A stretch of DNA of 64,000 bases from Mesorhizobium sp. WSM3859. Lineage in GTDB: Bacteria; Pseudomonadota; Alphaproteobacteria; Rhizobiales; Rhizobiaceae. A program made the translations under genes and the position numbers. Each line of letters begins with the position of its first letter. Position 1 is the stretch's first letter. Below the pieces are notes generated by a model that searched no databases, had not been told where the DNA came from, and saw nothing but the letters and a program-made list of their open reading frames with translations. The DNA lies in the NCBI RefSeq assembly GCF_002295065.1, contig NZ_NSGG01000006.1, forward strand, positions 186,001-250,000. The letters run 5' to 3'. Shown one piece after another: positions 1 through 8,090 of this stretch.

Positions 1-2
1 TG

Positions 3-197
3 GGACCCAAAGGGCCGGCGACACTGATCAAGAATCCCGGCGAGCAGGGTTGTTGCAGCGACGTGACCAAGCTCGGCTACGGCAACAGCTGGAGCAAGGG
101 GCCGTTTTCCTGCCAGTCGTCTACAAAGGGACTGGGCTGCACGGGCAGCAATGGCCACGGATTCTTCCTGAGCAAGGCCAAGGTGACCGCGAAGTAG
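3..197 (+). CDS. DUF6636-like secreted protein, C-terminal fragment
   Basis: An open frame enters from the left edge and stops at TAG 195-197, leaving about 64 codons with no start in view. The residues contain MGP-like GPKGPAT, paired cysteines (GCCSD, FSCQSS, LGCTG) and the ending GHGFFLSKAK. These match my memory of the C-terminus of DUF6636 proteins, which are small exported cysteine-rich proteins of unknown function. The N-terminus and signal peptide lie outside the window, so only the family resemblance is claimed. It converges on the DsbA-like gene, 35 bases away. Confidence 0.55.
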   Translation, partial: GPKGPATLIKNPGEQGCCSDVTKLGYGNSWSKGPFSCQSSTKGLGCTGSNGHGFFLSKAKVTAK

Positions 198-232
198 GGC
201 GTAATTTCAAGCGGACCGCGCACAAGGAACGC

Positions 233-913
233 TCAGCCCGCGGCGGTTTCCAGCTCGCCGCGCGCCTTGGCGTGGGCGACCTGGCGGATGGCGTCGGCAA
301 GCGTGTCGGCATCCTGCGCGCCCATGACGGCATATTTGCCTTCGAGCAGGAAGCAGGGCACGCCGGTGATGCCCATGCGCGAAGCAGTGGCAATCTCGTT
401 GCGGACGGCCTCGACGTCGGCGTCGGTCGGCAGCAGTGTCTCGACCACTGATGCATCCATGCCGGCCTCTCCGGCAGCCTTGACCAGCACGGCATGGTCG
501 CCAATGTTGATTCCTTCCTCGAAATTCAGCTGGAAGAGGCGGCGCACCAGCCGGTTCTGCACACCCTCGCCCGCGGCGCTAGCCCAGCGGATGACGCGAT
601 GAGCGTCCAGCGTGTTGGCCGCGACCTTGATGGCGCCAAATGCAAAATGGATGCCCTCGGCTTCGCCGAGCGGTTCGATGCGAGCATGGATCTGTTGAAT
701 GCGTTCCTCGCTGCCGAACTTGCTCAACATATATTGGCGGCGATCCATGCCTCCAGGCGGGATGGTCGGATCGAGTTGGAACGGCCGCCAGCGGACATGC
801 ACGTCGACGTTCGCCGTGGCAATGGCCTTGTCGAGGCGCTTCTGGCCGATGAAGCACCAGGGGCAGACGACATCGGACACCACGTCTACGGTGATGGAGT
901 TCTCGGCGCTCAT
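233..913 (-). CDS. DsbA family oxidoreductase, FrnE-like
   Basis: A 226-residue thioredoxin-fold protein with no signal peptide, so it is probably cytoplasmic. The redox motif CPWC is at residues 17-20 after a short beta strand (TVDVVSDVV), followed by the helical insertion typical of the DsbA/FrnE group. The cis-proline loop reads ITGVPCFLL near residue 188. FrnE-type proteins are cytoplasmic thiol-disulfide oxidoreductases linked to oxidative stress, and the substrate here is unknown. The ATG at 913 is preceded by AGGAG. It lies 40 bases downstream of the solute-binding protein gene on the same strand and may be co-transcribed with it. 2-hydroxychromene-2-carboxylate isomerase is a related fold but fits less well. 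Confidence 0.85.
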   Translation of the reverse strand: MSAENSITVDVVSDVVCPWCFIGQKRLDKAIATANVDVHVRWRPFQLDPTIPPGGMDRRQYMLSKFGSEERIQQIHARIEPLGEAEGIHFAFGAIKVAANTLDAHRVIRWASAAGEGVQNRLVRRLFQLNFEEGINIGDHAVLVKAAGEAGMDASVVETLLPTDADVEAVRNEIATASRMGITGVPCFLLEGKYAVMGAQDADTLADAIRQVAHAKARGELETAAG

Positions 914-953
914 GCTCGTCTCCTGTTTGGACTCGATTGGGACTGGGCTCGCA

Positions 954-2774
954 TCAATTGGGCTTTCGCCACCAGGTGGGCAGCTGATAGCCGAATATGG
1001 GGGTCTTTTGCGGATGTTCTAGATAGCTCCAGTAAGCAAGCCATTGCTGGGTGTTGTATTGCATCGGCACGATGTAGTTGCCTGATATCAGCAGCCGGTC
1101 GAGGACACGGACAGCAGCGACATAGTCCTCCTTGGTCCGGGCGTTCAGCATGGCATCGATCGCGGCATCGATCGCCGGATCGGCGACGCCGGCGAGGTTG
1201 AACGACCCTTCGGTCTTCGCGGCGACCGATCCCCAGCGGCCGAGCTGCTCGCTCCCGGGCGACAGGGAGTTGCTGAAGCCGCTGGTGCCGATCAGCACCT
1301 CGAAGTCGTAACGCTGCTTGCGCGACTGGATCTGGTCGCCGTCGAGCGTGCGGATGCCGACATCGATGCCGATCTTCTCCAGCGTGCGCTGATAGATGGC
1401 CGCCAGCCGCTCTTCGTCCTGCGACGAGGTCAGGATCTCGAAGCTGAAAGGATTTCCCTGCGGGTCGACCATCTTACCGTCCTGGACGTGGAAACCCGCG
1501 CCTTTCAGCAATTCGAAGGCCGCCTTGAGAACCTTGCGGTCCTGGCCTGAACCGTCCGTCACGGGCGGGCGCCAGGTGCCGTCCATGACATCGGTAGGCA
1601 CGCGGCCGGGGTAGGGCGCAAGCAGCACCTTTTCGCGATCGTCGGCCGGGTGGCCGAGCGCGGACAGCTCGGAGTTCTGCCAATAGCTCATGGTGCGGTT
1701 GAACTTGCCGCCGAAGAGGTTCTTGTTCGCCCATTCGAAGTCGTAAAGCATGCCAAGCGCGCGCCGCACGGTCGGATTGGCGAATTTCGGCAGCCGGGTG
1801 TTGAACAGGAAGCCGGTCACCACCGGGGGAATGCCGGTGTTGAAATATTCCTCCTTCACATCGCCTCTTCGGAAGGCCGGAAAGTCGATGTCGCGTTCGC
1901 GCTTGACCGGATCCGTCTCGTCATCGAGGGCGCAGATGCCTTTCTTGAATGCCTCCGTCTTGGCATTGGCATTGAGAAAATACTCGATGGTGACCTGGTC
2001 GAAATTGTCGAAGCCGCGCTTGGACGGGACGTCCTTGCCCCAGTAATCAGGATTGCGCTTGAAGACGATGCGCTGCCCCGGCAGCACCTTGTCCACGGTG
2101 TAGGGGCCGCTGCCGATCAGCGGCTTCAACGTGGTCTTGTCGAACGTCTCCTTGTCGAAGGCGTGCTTGGGGACGATCGGCGTCAGCGCGACGATGAGCG
2201 GGAATTCGCGGTTGGCCTTGTCGTTGAAGGTGAATTTCACGCTGTGCTCGCCGGTCTTCTCCAGCTTGGCGATCATGCTCATGCGATCGCTGTAGGGCGG
2301 GCGGCCCTTGTCCTTGAAAACATCGTAGGTGAACAGCACGTCCTCCGGCGTCACAGGCTGGCCGTCCGACCATTTTGCGTTCGGGTTGAGATGGAACTCG
2401 ATCGACTTGCGACCCGGATCCATGTCGGCGCTGTCGGCAAGCAGGCCGTAGAGGCTGAAAGGCTCGTCATAGTTGCGCTGCATCAGCGGCTCGAAGACGA
2501 GATTGCCGTAAACCGTATCGATCATGCCGCGCGCGGTGGTGCGCAGGCTTTTCAGGATGAAGGGGTTGAGGTTGTCGAAGGAGCCGACGACGCAATAGGT
2601 GACGCTTCCGCCTTTCGGCGCGCCCGGATTGGCATAGTCGAAATGCTGGTAGTCGGGCGGCAACGCCGGCTCGCCCTGCATGGCGATGCCGTGCTTCGGC
2701 TCCGACCGTGCCGGAAGGAGCGCAAGAGCCATAAACGAGGTCGCGGCGATCAATTGGACGAGAACGCGGTCCAT
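954..2774 (-). CDS. Peptide-type ABC transporter substrate-binding protein (family 5, YejA-like)
   Basis: A 606-residue periplasmic solute-binding protein of the SBP_bac_5 class. It has an N-terminal hydrophobic signal (LIAATSFMALALLPA), then the YejA-like start HGIAMQGEPALP and the family segments FDYANPGAPKGG and PNAKWSDGQPVTPEDV. Its length and the opening resemble YejA/microcin-C-type peptide binders rather than the shorter DppA. No permease or ATPase gene is adjacent, so this is an orphan binding protein within the window. The ATG at 2774 follows a GGAG ribosome site. A 14-base palindrome sits 37 bases upstream of the ATG. Substrate is inferred (oligopeptides). Confidence 0.85.
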   Translation of the reverse strand: MDRVLVQLIAATSFMALALLPARSEPKHGIAMQGEPALPPDYQHFDYANPGAPKGGSVTYCVVGSFDNLNPFILKSLRTTARGMIDTVYGNLVFEPLMQRNYDEPFSLYGLLADSADMDPGRKSIEFHLNPNAKWSDGQPVTPEDVLFTYDVFKDKGRPPYSDRMSMIAKLEKTGEHSVKFTFNDKANREFPLIVALTPIVPKHAFDKETFDKTTLKPLIGSGPYTVDKVLPGQRIVFKRNPDYWGKDVPSKRGFDNFDQVTIEYFLNANAKTEAFKKGICALDDETDPVKRERDIDFPAFRRGDVKEEYFNTGIPPVVTGFLFNTRLPKFANPTVRRALGMLYDFEWANKNLFGGKFNRTMSYWQNSELSALGHPADDREKVLLAPYPGRVPTDVMDGTWRPPVTDGSGQDRKVLKAAFELLKGAGFHVQDGKMVDPQGNPFSFEILTSSQDEERLAAIYQRTLEKIGIDVGIRTLDGDQIQSRKQRYDFEVLIGTSGFSNSLSPGSEQLGRWGSVAAKTEGSFNLAGVADPAIDAAIDAMLNARTKEDYVAAVRVLDRLLISGNYIVPMQYNTQQWLAYWSYLEHPQKTPIFGYQLPTWWRKPN

Positions 2775-2810
2775 GACCGTCTCCTTGGCGGGCAGCTTTA
2801 TGATTCGTCA

Positions 2811-2824
2811 TGCACCCTAGTGCA
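2811..2824. promoter_or_regulatory. Short palindrome upstream of the YejA-like gene
   Basis: TGCAC-CCTA-GTGCA is a perfect 5-base inverted repeat in the 287-base gap between the YejA-like gene (ATG at 2774) and ialB. Its position is compatible with an operator. It resembles half sites of NtrC, but the total length (14) is shorter than the 17-base NtrC consensus, so that identity is not claimed. The rest of this gap shows no gene. Confidence 0.2.
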
Positions 2825-3070
2825 TTTCACCACCCGATTGAATCGGCGCGCCAACGGGAGTCGGGTTCAGCTGCACCACCGCCGATCGATGCCCGCTCCT
2901 GGGGACACGAAACCACGAAGAAATCGCGGAAACCGGGCTGGATTCGACGCCGCCGGCAGTGTAACACGCGCTCCGAAGTCATCCTGTTGCCTCATTTGGG
3001 CAACAGGTAGCTGGACCACACGGCACGAAGAAGCCGGTCCCCGGGATCATTTGAGAGGAAAGTGCACCAT

Positions 3071-3691
3071 ATGACGATCAACGCGTACCGCCTTTCGGTG
3101 CTGGCCGCAGGCGTGGTCGGCGTTCTGGGCGCCGGGCTTTTCACCGCCTCGGCTCAACAGCAGCCGCAGATCCCGCAGGGCTGGTTCAAAGCCTGCACCA
3201 AGCAGGAAGATGTCGACATCTGCAATGTGCAGAACATCGTCACCGCCGGCAACGGCCAGCTCGTCACCGGCGTCAGCCTGATCGAGCTCAAGGGCAAGGT
3301 GAACCGCAAGGTCTTCCAGGTCACGGTCCCGACCGGCCGCCTCGTGCCTCCCGGCATCGGCCTGCAGATCGATGGCGGCAAAGCGCAGAAGCTTGACTAT
3401 GTGATCTGCTTCCCGGATCGTTGCGTCGCCGAAGTGCCGCTGACGGACCAGCTCGTGGCGTCTTTCAAGAAGGGTCAGGCGATCTCGCTGACCTCGATCA
3501 ACTTCCAGAACCAACCGAATCCGATCAAGATCGCGCTCACCGGTTTCAGCGGCGCTTATGACGGCCCGCCGCTGCAGCAGTCGGACATCGAGGACCGGCA
3601 GAAGAAGCTCCAGGACTTCGTTGCCAAGAACAACCAGGATTTCGCCAAGAAGCTCAAGGACGAGCAGAACAAGGCCAAGGCCGCGAACTGA
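3071..3691 (+). CDS. Invasion-associated locus B family protein
   Basis: A 206-residue exported protein of the IalB family. It has an N-terminal signal sequence (LSVLAAGVVGVLGAGLFTAS, then AQQQ). The family core includes WFKACTKQEDVDICNVQN, then VPTGRLVPPGIGLQID, VICFPDRCVAEVPL and LTGFSGAYDG. The lysine-rich C-terminus is probably periplasmic. IalB was named in Bartonella for erythrocyte invasion. In free-living rhizobia the role is unknown, so no virulence function is inferred. The start was set at ATG 3071 because GAGAGGAA (3053-3060) is 10 bases ahead; an in-frame GTG at 3062 lies too close to it. The gene ends at a strong terminator. Confidence 0.88.
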   Translation: MTINAYRLSVLAAGVVGVLGAGLFTASAQQQPQIPQGWFKACTKQEDVDICNVQNIVTAGNGQLVTGVSLIELKGKVNRKVFQVTVPTGRLVPPGIGLQIDGGKAQKLDYVICFPDRCVAEVPLTDQLVASFKKGQAISLTSINFQNQPNPIKIALTGFSGAYDGPPLQQSDIEDRQKKLQDFVAKNNQDFAKKLKDEQNKAKAAN

Positions 3692-3714
3692 TCGCGGAAT
3701 CGTGTTTCTCGGAC

Positions 3715-3743
3715 AAAAAGCGGGGCATTTGCCCCGCTTTTTT
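3715..3743. terminator. Rho-independent terminator after ialB, probably bidirectional
   Basis: The stem CGGGGC/GCCCCG has an ATTT loop and is flanked by AAAAAG and CTTTTTT, so it can end both ialB (plus) and the convergent hspQ (minus). Confidence 0.9.
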
Positions 3744-3764
3744 GTTATCTCAAGGCCACTGCAT

Positions 3765-4088
3765 TCAATGCTTCGACTGGCGCTTCGGCTCGTAGCGGCC
3801 GTCCGGCAGCTTGTCGAACATCTCGCCGATCTGCGGATGCCGCACCGGCTCGCCCGACCGGTCCTCGAGCAGGTTCTGCTCGGACACATAGGCGATGTAC
3901 TCGGTCTCCGAATTTTCCGCCAGAAGATGGTAAAAAGGCTGGTCCTTGCGCGGACGCACGTCGGCCGGAATGGCCTCGTACCATTCCTCAGTGTTGGCGA
4001 ATTCAGGGTCGACGTCGAAGATCACGCCGCGGAACGGAAACATCCTGTGACGAACCACTTGCCCGATCGAGAATTTGGCCGTTTTCAT
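3765..4088 (-). CDS. hspQ: Heat shock protein HspQ
   Basis: A 107-residue protein of the HspQ/YccV (DUF525) family. The beta-rich core is recognisable from FSIGQVVRHRMFPFRGVI, FDVDPEF and PFYHLLAENSE through YVSEQNLL. In E. coli HspQ is a small DNA-binding heat-shock protein that also influences Lon and DnaA turnover; transfer of those roles here is by homology only. The start chosen is ATG 4088 (MKTAKF), because the four codons upstream (GTG GTG AGT GCG) contain the likely ribosome site. It stands alone, and the 224 bases between it and the UbiH gene show nothing convincing. Confidence 0.9.
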   Translation of the reverse strand: MKTAKFSIGQVVRHRMFPFRGVIFDVDPEFANTEEWYEAIPADVRPRKDQPFYHLLAENSETEYIAYVSEQNLLEDRSGEPVRHPQIGEMFDKLPDGRYEPKRQSKH

Positions 4089-4312
4089 CGCACTCACCAC
4101 TCAGGTTCCGAGGCGCCTTTCGTGGCCGCGCACAGGGCGCCTAAGACCTTGAATTTACACGTCACGCAGCCAAAAATCGACCCCGACTTTCGGCTTGGGC
4201 CTATTTGGCGCAGGCGCTGCCGCAATTCAATAGCTGCGGTCCATGCTGCAAGCCACGGATGGGCTGCGCCTAAGGTTTCGCGGGCGGCGTCGAAAAACGC
4301 GGCAAGTAGCTT

Positions 4313-5524
4313 CTAATGCCCGGCCGGTTTGCGCAGGCGGCCGGCGATGGCACGAAAGCCGCTGCCGGGCCGCAGTCCCTCGCGCATGAAGAAGGCGCGC
4401 AGCGGGGCGAAGCTGCCCAGCGCATTGAGGCCGGCACTGCGCGCCAGCTGTGCGGGCAGCATGTCGGACAGCAGCGACATGTTGAGCAGGTTCACCGCGC
4501 CGCTGCGCGCCCAAATGTCGGGCCGGCGCCTGGTGTCATAGGCGGCAAGACTCCTGTTCGCCCCCGGATCGTCGCGGTTTTCACTGGCGATTCCAATCAG
4601 ATCATCGATGTCCCTGATGCCGAGGTTGAGCCCTTGGGCGCCGATTGGCGGAAACACATGCGCCGCCTCCCCGACGAGCGCGACGCGATTTTGCGCGAAC
4701 CGGGCTGGCGAAGCCGCCGACAAAGGATAGATTTGGCGACCCGGCTCGACCGAGACCCGGCCAAGCATCGATTGCATCTGCTGCTCGATACGCTCCGATA
4801 GGGTTGCATCATCGAGCGCGGCAAGCTCTTGCGCCGTCTCCGGCTTCACGACCCAGACAAGGCTCGAGCGCCTGCCGGGCAGCGGCACCTGGGTGAATGG
4901 GCCTGTTTCGGTGTGGAATTCGGTCGAAACGAAGCCGTGGTCGCTGCGGTGGCCGAAATTGAGGACAAGCGCCGATTGCGGATAAGGCCGCGCGAAAGCG
5001 CGAATGCCGGCGGCTTCCCGCGCTGGAGACAGGCGCCCGTCGGCGGCGACCGCCAGGGATGCCGTGACCCCGCTGCCGTCGGCCAGCCTTGCATGGGCAT
5101 GGTCGGCGTCGAGGCTCCAGGATTCGACGGTGGATTTCAGCCATTTGATGTCGCCATGACCCGAAACGGCCTTGGCGAGGATCGGGATGAGAAGCTTGTT
5201 CGGCAGGTTGAGTCCGAATTGTTCCTCGCCGATCTCGCTGGCGCGAAAGGTGACGGTCGGACTGCGGATCAGCCGCCTTGTGGCATCAACGATGCGCATC
5301 ACCTTGAGCGCCGCCGCCTGCGGCTTCAGTTGGGCAAAAACGCCGAGCCGGTCGAGAACTTTCAAGGCCGGATTCATCAGAGCCGTGGTGCGGCCGTCGC
5401 CGCTATTGGCGTCGGGGCCGACCAGTGTCACGTCAAAACCGGCCTCGGCGAATCCGAGCGCCGCGATCAGGCCGGCCGGACCGCTGCCGGCAACCAGGAT
5501 GCGAGCTTTGTCGTTGTGCTCCAC
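4313..5524 (-). CDS. UbiH/UbiF family FAD-dependent hydroxylase
   Basis: A flavoprotein monooxygenase of the ubiquinone hydroxylase family, 403 residues from the proposed GTG start. The N-terminal FAD motif is VAGSGPAGLIAALGFAEAG. The GD-type motif near the C-terminal third reads ALVGEAAHVFPPIGAQGLN, and the segment GDGRTTALMNPALKVLDRLG also matches UbiH/Coq6. It probably hydroxylates a ring position during ubiquinone synthesis at the inner membrane; which carbon cannot be told from sequence. GTG 5524 has GGAAG seven bases ahead. A longer reading from TTG 5599 adds 25 residues with no family similarity. It is divergent from the DUF2182 gene. Confidence 0.85.
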   Translation of the reverse strand: MEHNDKARILVAGSGPAGLIAALGFAEAGFDVTLVGPDANSGDGRTTALMNPALKVLDRLGVFAQLKPQAAALKVMRIVDATRRLIRSPTVTFRASEIGEEQFGLNLPNKLLIPILAKAVSGHGDIKWLKSTVESWSLDADHAHARLADGSGVTASLAVAADGRLSPAREAAGIRAFARPYPQSALVLNFGHRSDHGFVSTEFHTETGPFTQVPLPGRRSSLVWVVKPETAQELAALDDATLSERIEQQMQSMLGRVSVEPGRQIYPLSAASPARFAQNRVALVGEAAHVFPPIGAQGLNLGIRDIDDLIGIASENRDDPGANRSLAAYDTRRRPDIWARSGAVNLLNMSLLSDMLPAQLARSAGLNALGSFAPLRAFFMREGLRPGSGFRAIAGRLRKPAGH

Positions 5525-5626
5525 GCCAGGCTTCCACAATGAAAGGCGACCCGTCGGGCCTTTATCCAGGATATAGGTCAGACCAGCCGGCTTGATCAAC
5601 GCGGCGATTCAGCCCATTCGACTGCC

Positions 5627-6517
5627 ATGAGCGGCGAGCAGCACGATTTCAGCCATCTCGACCGCGCCGGCCGCGCCACGGCGGGCGTGGCGCGCAGTCC
5701 GCGCTTTGCGGTCACGCTCACGGTGGGCGTCGCCATTGTCCTTGCATGGTTGCTTCTTGGCGCGATGGCGATCCGCGGCGCTGAAGGCAGCCTTGCCGAA
5801 AGGCCCGGCGATTTGCTGCTGAAGAATCTCCCGAGCCTGCCTTTGCCGGACTTTCTCGACCGGTTCTTCGCTCTCTGCCTGGCGCCAGCGCCGCTTGCCG
5901 GCCGGGCTAGCCCGCAAGCGCCGGCGCTTGTGCTGATGTGGTTCCTGATGGCGGTGGCCACGATGCTGCCTTCGGCCGCGCCGCTGATCCGCACCTATTG
6001 CGAAATCGCCGACACGGCGAGGATCAAGGGCGAGGCGGTTGTTCATCCGCTGGTGCTCGTTACCGGATACCTCACCACATGGCTTGGCGCGTCCGTGGCT
6101 TTTGCCGCGCTGACGCTCGCGGTCTACGCTTTTGCCGGCTCCGGCCGGATCCTCGATCCCGCAGTCGGTATTGCCGGCGCCGCGGCGCTGCTTGTTGCAG
6201 GCCTTTATCAATTCAGCGACCTCAAACAGGCGTGCCTCGAAAAATGCCGCAACCCGTTCTCGATCCTGTTCGCCAATTGGAGCGCGAAACCGGGCCGCAT
6301 CTTCCACCTGGGATTGGAGCAGGGCGTCTGGTGCCTTGGCTGCTGCTGGGCGCTGATGCTGGTGATGTTCGCCGTCGGCGCGATGAACGTCTTCTGGATG
6401 GCGCTGATCGGGCTGTTCACACTGATTGAAAAACAGACCGCCGGCTGGGTGGCCAGCCGGGTTGCCGGTACGATACTGCTTGTGTGGGCGGCTGCCCTGC
6501 TATTAGTTTCGGCGTAA
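5627..6517 (+). CDS. DUF2182 integral membrane protein, predicted metal-binding
   Basis: A 296-residue membrane protein with about six or seven hydrophobic segments, for example TLTVGVAIVLAWLLLGAMAI near residue 25 and MWFLMAVATMLPSAAPLIR near 105. The latter is the hallmark of DUF2182, a family described as predicted metal-binding membrane proteins with no proven function. The cytoplasmic or loop segment QFSDLKQACLEKCRNP carries two cysteines typical of the family. The next gene is a DUF1326 protein only 12 bases away, then Pcs overlaps by 4 bases, so the three are probably one operon. It is divergent from the UbiH-type gene over about 100 bases that must hold both promoters. Confidence 0.85.
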   Translation: MSGEQHDFSHLDRAGRATAGVARSPRFAVTLTVGVAIVLAWLLLGAMAIRGAEGSLAERPGDLLLKNLPSLPLPDFLDRFFALCLAPAPLAGRASPQAPALVLMWFLMAVATMLPSAAPLIRTYCEIADTARIKGEAVVHPLVLVTGYLTTWLGASVAFAALTLAVYAFAGSGRILDPAVGIAGAAALLVAGLYQFSDLKQACLEKCRNPFSILFANWSAKPGRIFHLGLEQGVWCLGCCWALMLVMFAVGAMNVFWMALIGLFTLIEKQTAGWVASRVAGTILLVWAAALLLVSA

Positions 6518-6529
6518 GGGGAGAATTCG

Positions 6530-7144
6530 ATGACCGACCAAAGCTGGGCGATGAAAGGGGAGCTGGTACTCTCCTGCAATTGCACGGTTTTCTGTCCCTG
6601 CGTGCTGTCGCTCGGCAGCCACCCGCCGACCGAGGGTTACTGCCAGACCTGGGCCGGCTTCCGCATCGATGCGGGCCATTTCGGCGAGACCGACCTTTCG
6701 GGTCTCAATCTCGGCCTGATCATGGAAATCCCCGGCTATATGAGCCGCGGCAACTGGACCGCCGGCCTGTTCATCGACAAGCGGGCGTCGGTCTATGCGG
6801 TCAAGGCGCTGACCAAAATCTTCACCGGCAAGGCCGGCGGCACCACCTCGCTGCTGTCGATCCTTGTCGGGAAATTCCTCGGCGTCGAGCAGGTGCCGAT
6901 CACCTATGAGACGCGTGACAGGACGCGCGTCTTCCAGATACCGAAGATCATCGATGGCGCGGTGACGCCGATCCCCGGCAAGGACCGTGAAAAGGATACG
7001 GTGATCACCAATTCCGAATATTGGATCGCGCCGGAAATCATCGTGGCGAAGTCCGACAAGAGCAAGATGCGCGCCTTCGGCCGCAACTGGAATTTTGCCG
7101 GTCGATCGGCCGAAATCTGCAAGCTGGACTGGCGGGGACCGTGA
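6530..7144 (+). CDS. DUF1326 domain-containing protein
   Basis: A 204-residue soluble protein of the DUF1326 family, which has no known activity. The conserved opening WAMKGELVLSCNCTVFCPC holds cysteines at residues 16, 18, 22 and 24, followed by Cys38; this CxCx3CxC pattern looks suited to a metal or metal-sulfur site. The body is hydrophilic with GLNLGLIMEIPGYMSRGNW and a C-terminal NFAGRSAEICKLDW motif holding another cysteine. Pairing with the upstream DUF2182 membrane protein recurs in other bacteria as I recall it. A joint role in handling a metal is an inference. GGGGAG lies just upstream of the ATG. Confidence 0.85.
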   Translation: MTDQSWAMKGELVLSCNCTVFCPCVLSLGSHPPTEGYCQTWAGFRIDAGHFGETDLSGLNLGLIMEIPGYMSRGNWTAGLFIDKRASVYAVKALTKIFTGKAGGTTSLLSILVGKFLGVEQVPITYETRDRTRVFQIPKIIDGAVTPIPGKDREKDTVITNSEYWIAPEIIVAKSDKSKMRAFGRNWNFAGRSAEICKLDWRGP

Positions 7145-7959
7145 GCAAGAACACAGCGGCCCGCAAAGCGGCGAAGAAGATCGCGCAGCGGATTCCGTTG
7201 CCGAAGAAGAAGGTGACGTGGCCGCAGGCGCGCGCTTTTTCGGTGCACCTGCTCACCGCGTCGGGTTCGTTTCTGGCTTTCCTATCATTGGTCGCCGCCA
7301 GCGAGGAGCGCTGGACCTCGATGTTCTGGTGGCTCGGGTTGGCACTGTTCGTCGACGGCATCGACGGGCCGATCGCTCGCAAGCTCGAGGTCAAGGAAAT
7401 CCTGCCGACATGGTCGGGAGAGCTCCTCGACAACATCATCGACTATGTCACTTACGTGCTCATTCCGGCCTTTGCGCTCTATCAGCGCGGCTTCATGGGC
7501 GAGAACCTGTCCTTCCTGTCCGCGGCCATCATCGTCGTCTCCAGCGCGATCTACTATGCCGACACGGGCATGAAGACGAAGGAGAACTTCTTCAAAGGGT
7601 TCCCGGTCGTCTGGAACATGGTGGTGTTCACGCTATTCGTCATCGAGCCGGGGCAGTGGGTGTCTTTTGCCGTAGTGGTGGTGGCCGGCATTTTGACCTT
7701 CGTGCCGATCAACTTCATCCATCCGGTGCGGGTGGTGCGGTTGCGGCCAGTCAACCTCGGCATGACGCTTCTGTGGTGCGCCTTCGGCGCGCTGGCGCTG
7801 GCGCAGGCAGCGCTTGCCGCTTTCTATGACAAGATCGGCGTGCTGGGCGAGCAGGTCAGCGACTTCACCAAGATCGGCATCACGATCACCGGTCTCTATC
7901 TCGCCTGCATCGGGGGCATCATGCAGATGTTTCCCAATCTGGGCGCCAGAAAACCCTGA
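7141..7959 (+). CDS. pcs: Phosphatidylcholine synthase
   Basis: A 272-residue inner-membrane CDP-alcohol phosphotransferase that condenses CDP-diacylglycerol with choline. The class signature is visible as DGIDGPIARKL, then the downstream GELLDNIID aspartates. About eight hydrophobic segments follow, including FLSAAIIVVSSAIYYAD and VVAGILTFVPINFIHP, all matching rhizobial Pcs. The start is GTG 7141 inside the end of the DUF1326 gene (GTGA overlap), implying coupled translation. Choline-dependent phosphatidylcholine synthesis is typical of host-associated alphaproteobacteria. The lysine-rich N-terminus (residues 1-30) is longer than in some homologues. Confidence 0.93.
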   Translation: MSKNTAARKAAKKIAQRIPLPKKKVTWPQARAFSVHLLTASGSFLAFLSLVAASEERWTSMFWWLGLALFVDGIDGPIARKLEVKEILPTWSGELLDNIIDYVTYVLIPAFALYQRGFMGENLSFLSAAIIVVSSAIYYADTGMKTKENFFKGFPVVWNMVVFTLFVIEPGQWVSFAVVVVAGILTFVPINFIHPVRVVRLRPVNLGMTLLWCAFGALALAQAALAAFYDKIGVLGEQVSDFTKIGITITGLYLACIGGIMQMFPNLGARKP

Positions 7960-7978
7960 TCCTGGATCAGGATATTTT
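7955..7978 (+). terminator. Probable terminator overlapping the pcs stop
   Basis: CCTGAT-CCTGG-ATCAGG forms a 6-base stem that includes the pcs stop codon, followed by ATATTTTT. The stem is short, so termination may be partial. Confidence 0.5.
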
Positions 7979-8090
7979 TGGTCGAATGGTCATCCTGACC
8001 TAGCTATCTATCGGCGCATGATCTTCCGAACATCGGTTTTCTCTTTCGGGGGTCATGCTCCAGTTTACATACCCTTCAGAGAGTTGAGCG

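Noticed and set aside
2811..2824. NtrC binding site upstream of the YejA-like gene
   Set aside because: Only half sites fit; the 4-base spacer gives 14 instead of 17 bases and the GG/CC pair is missing on one side.
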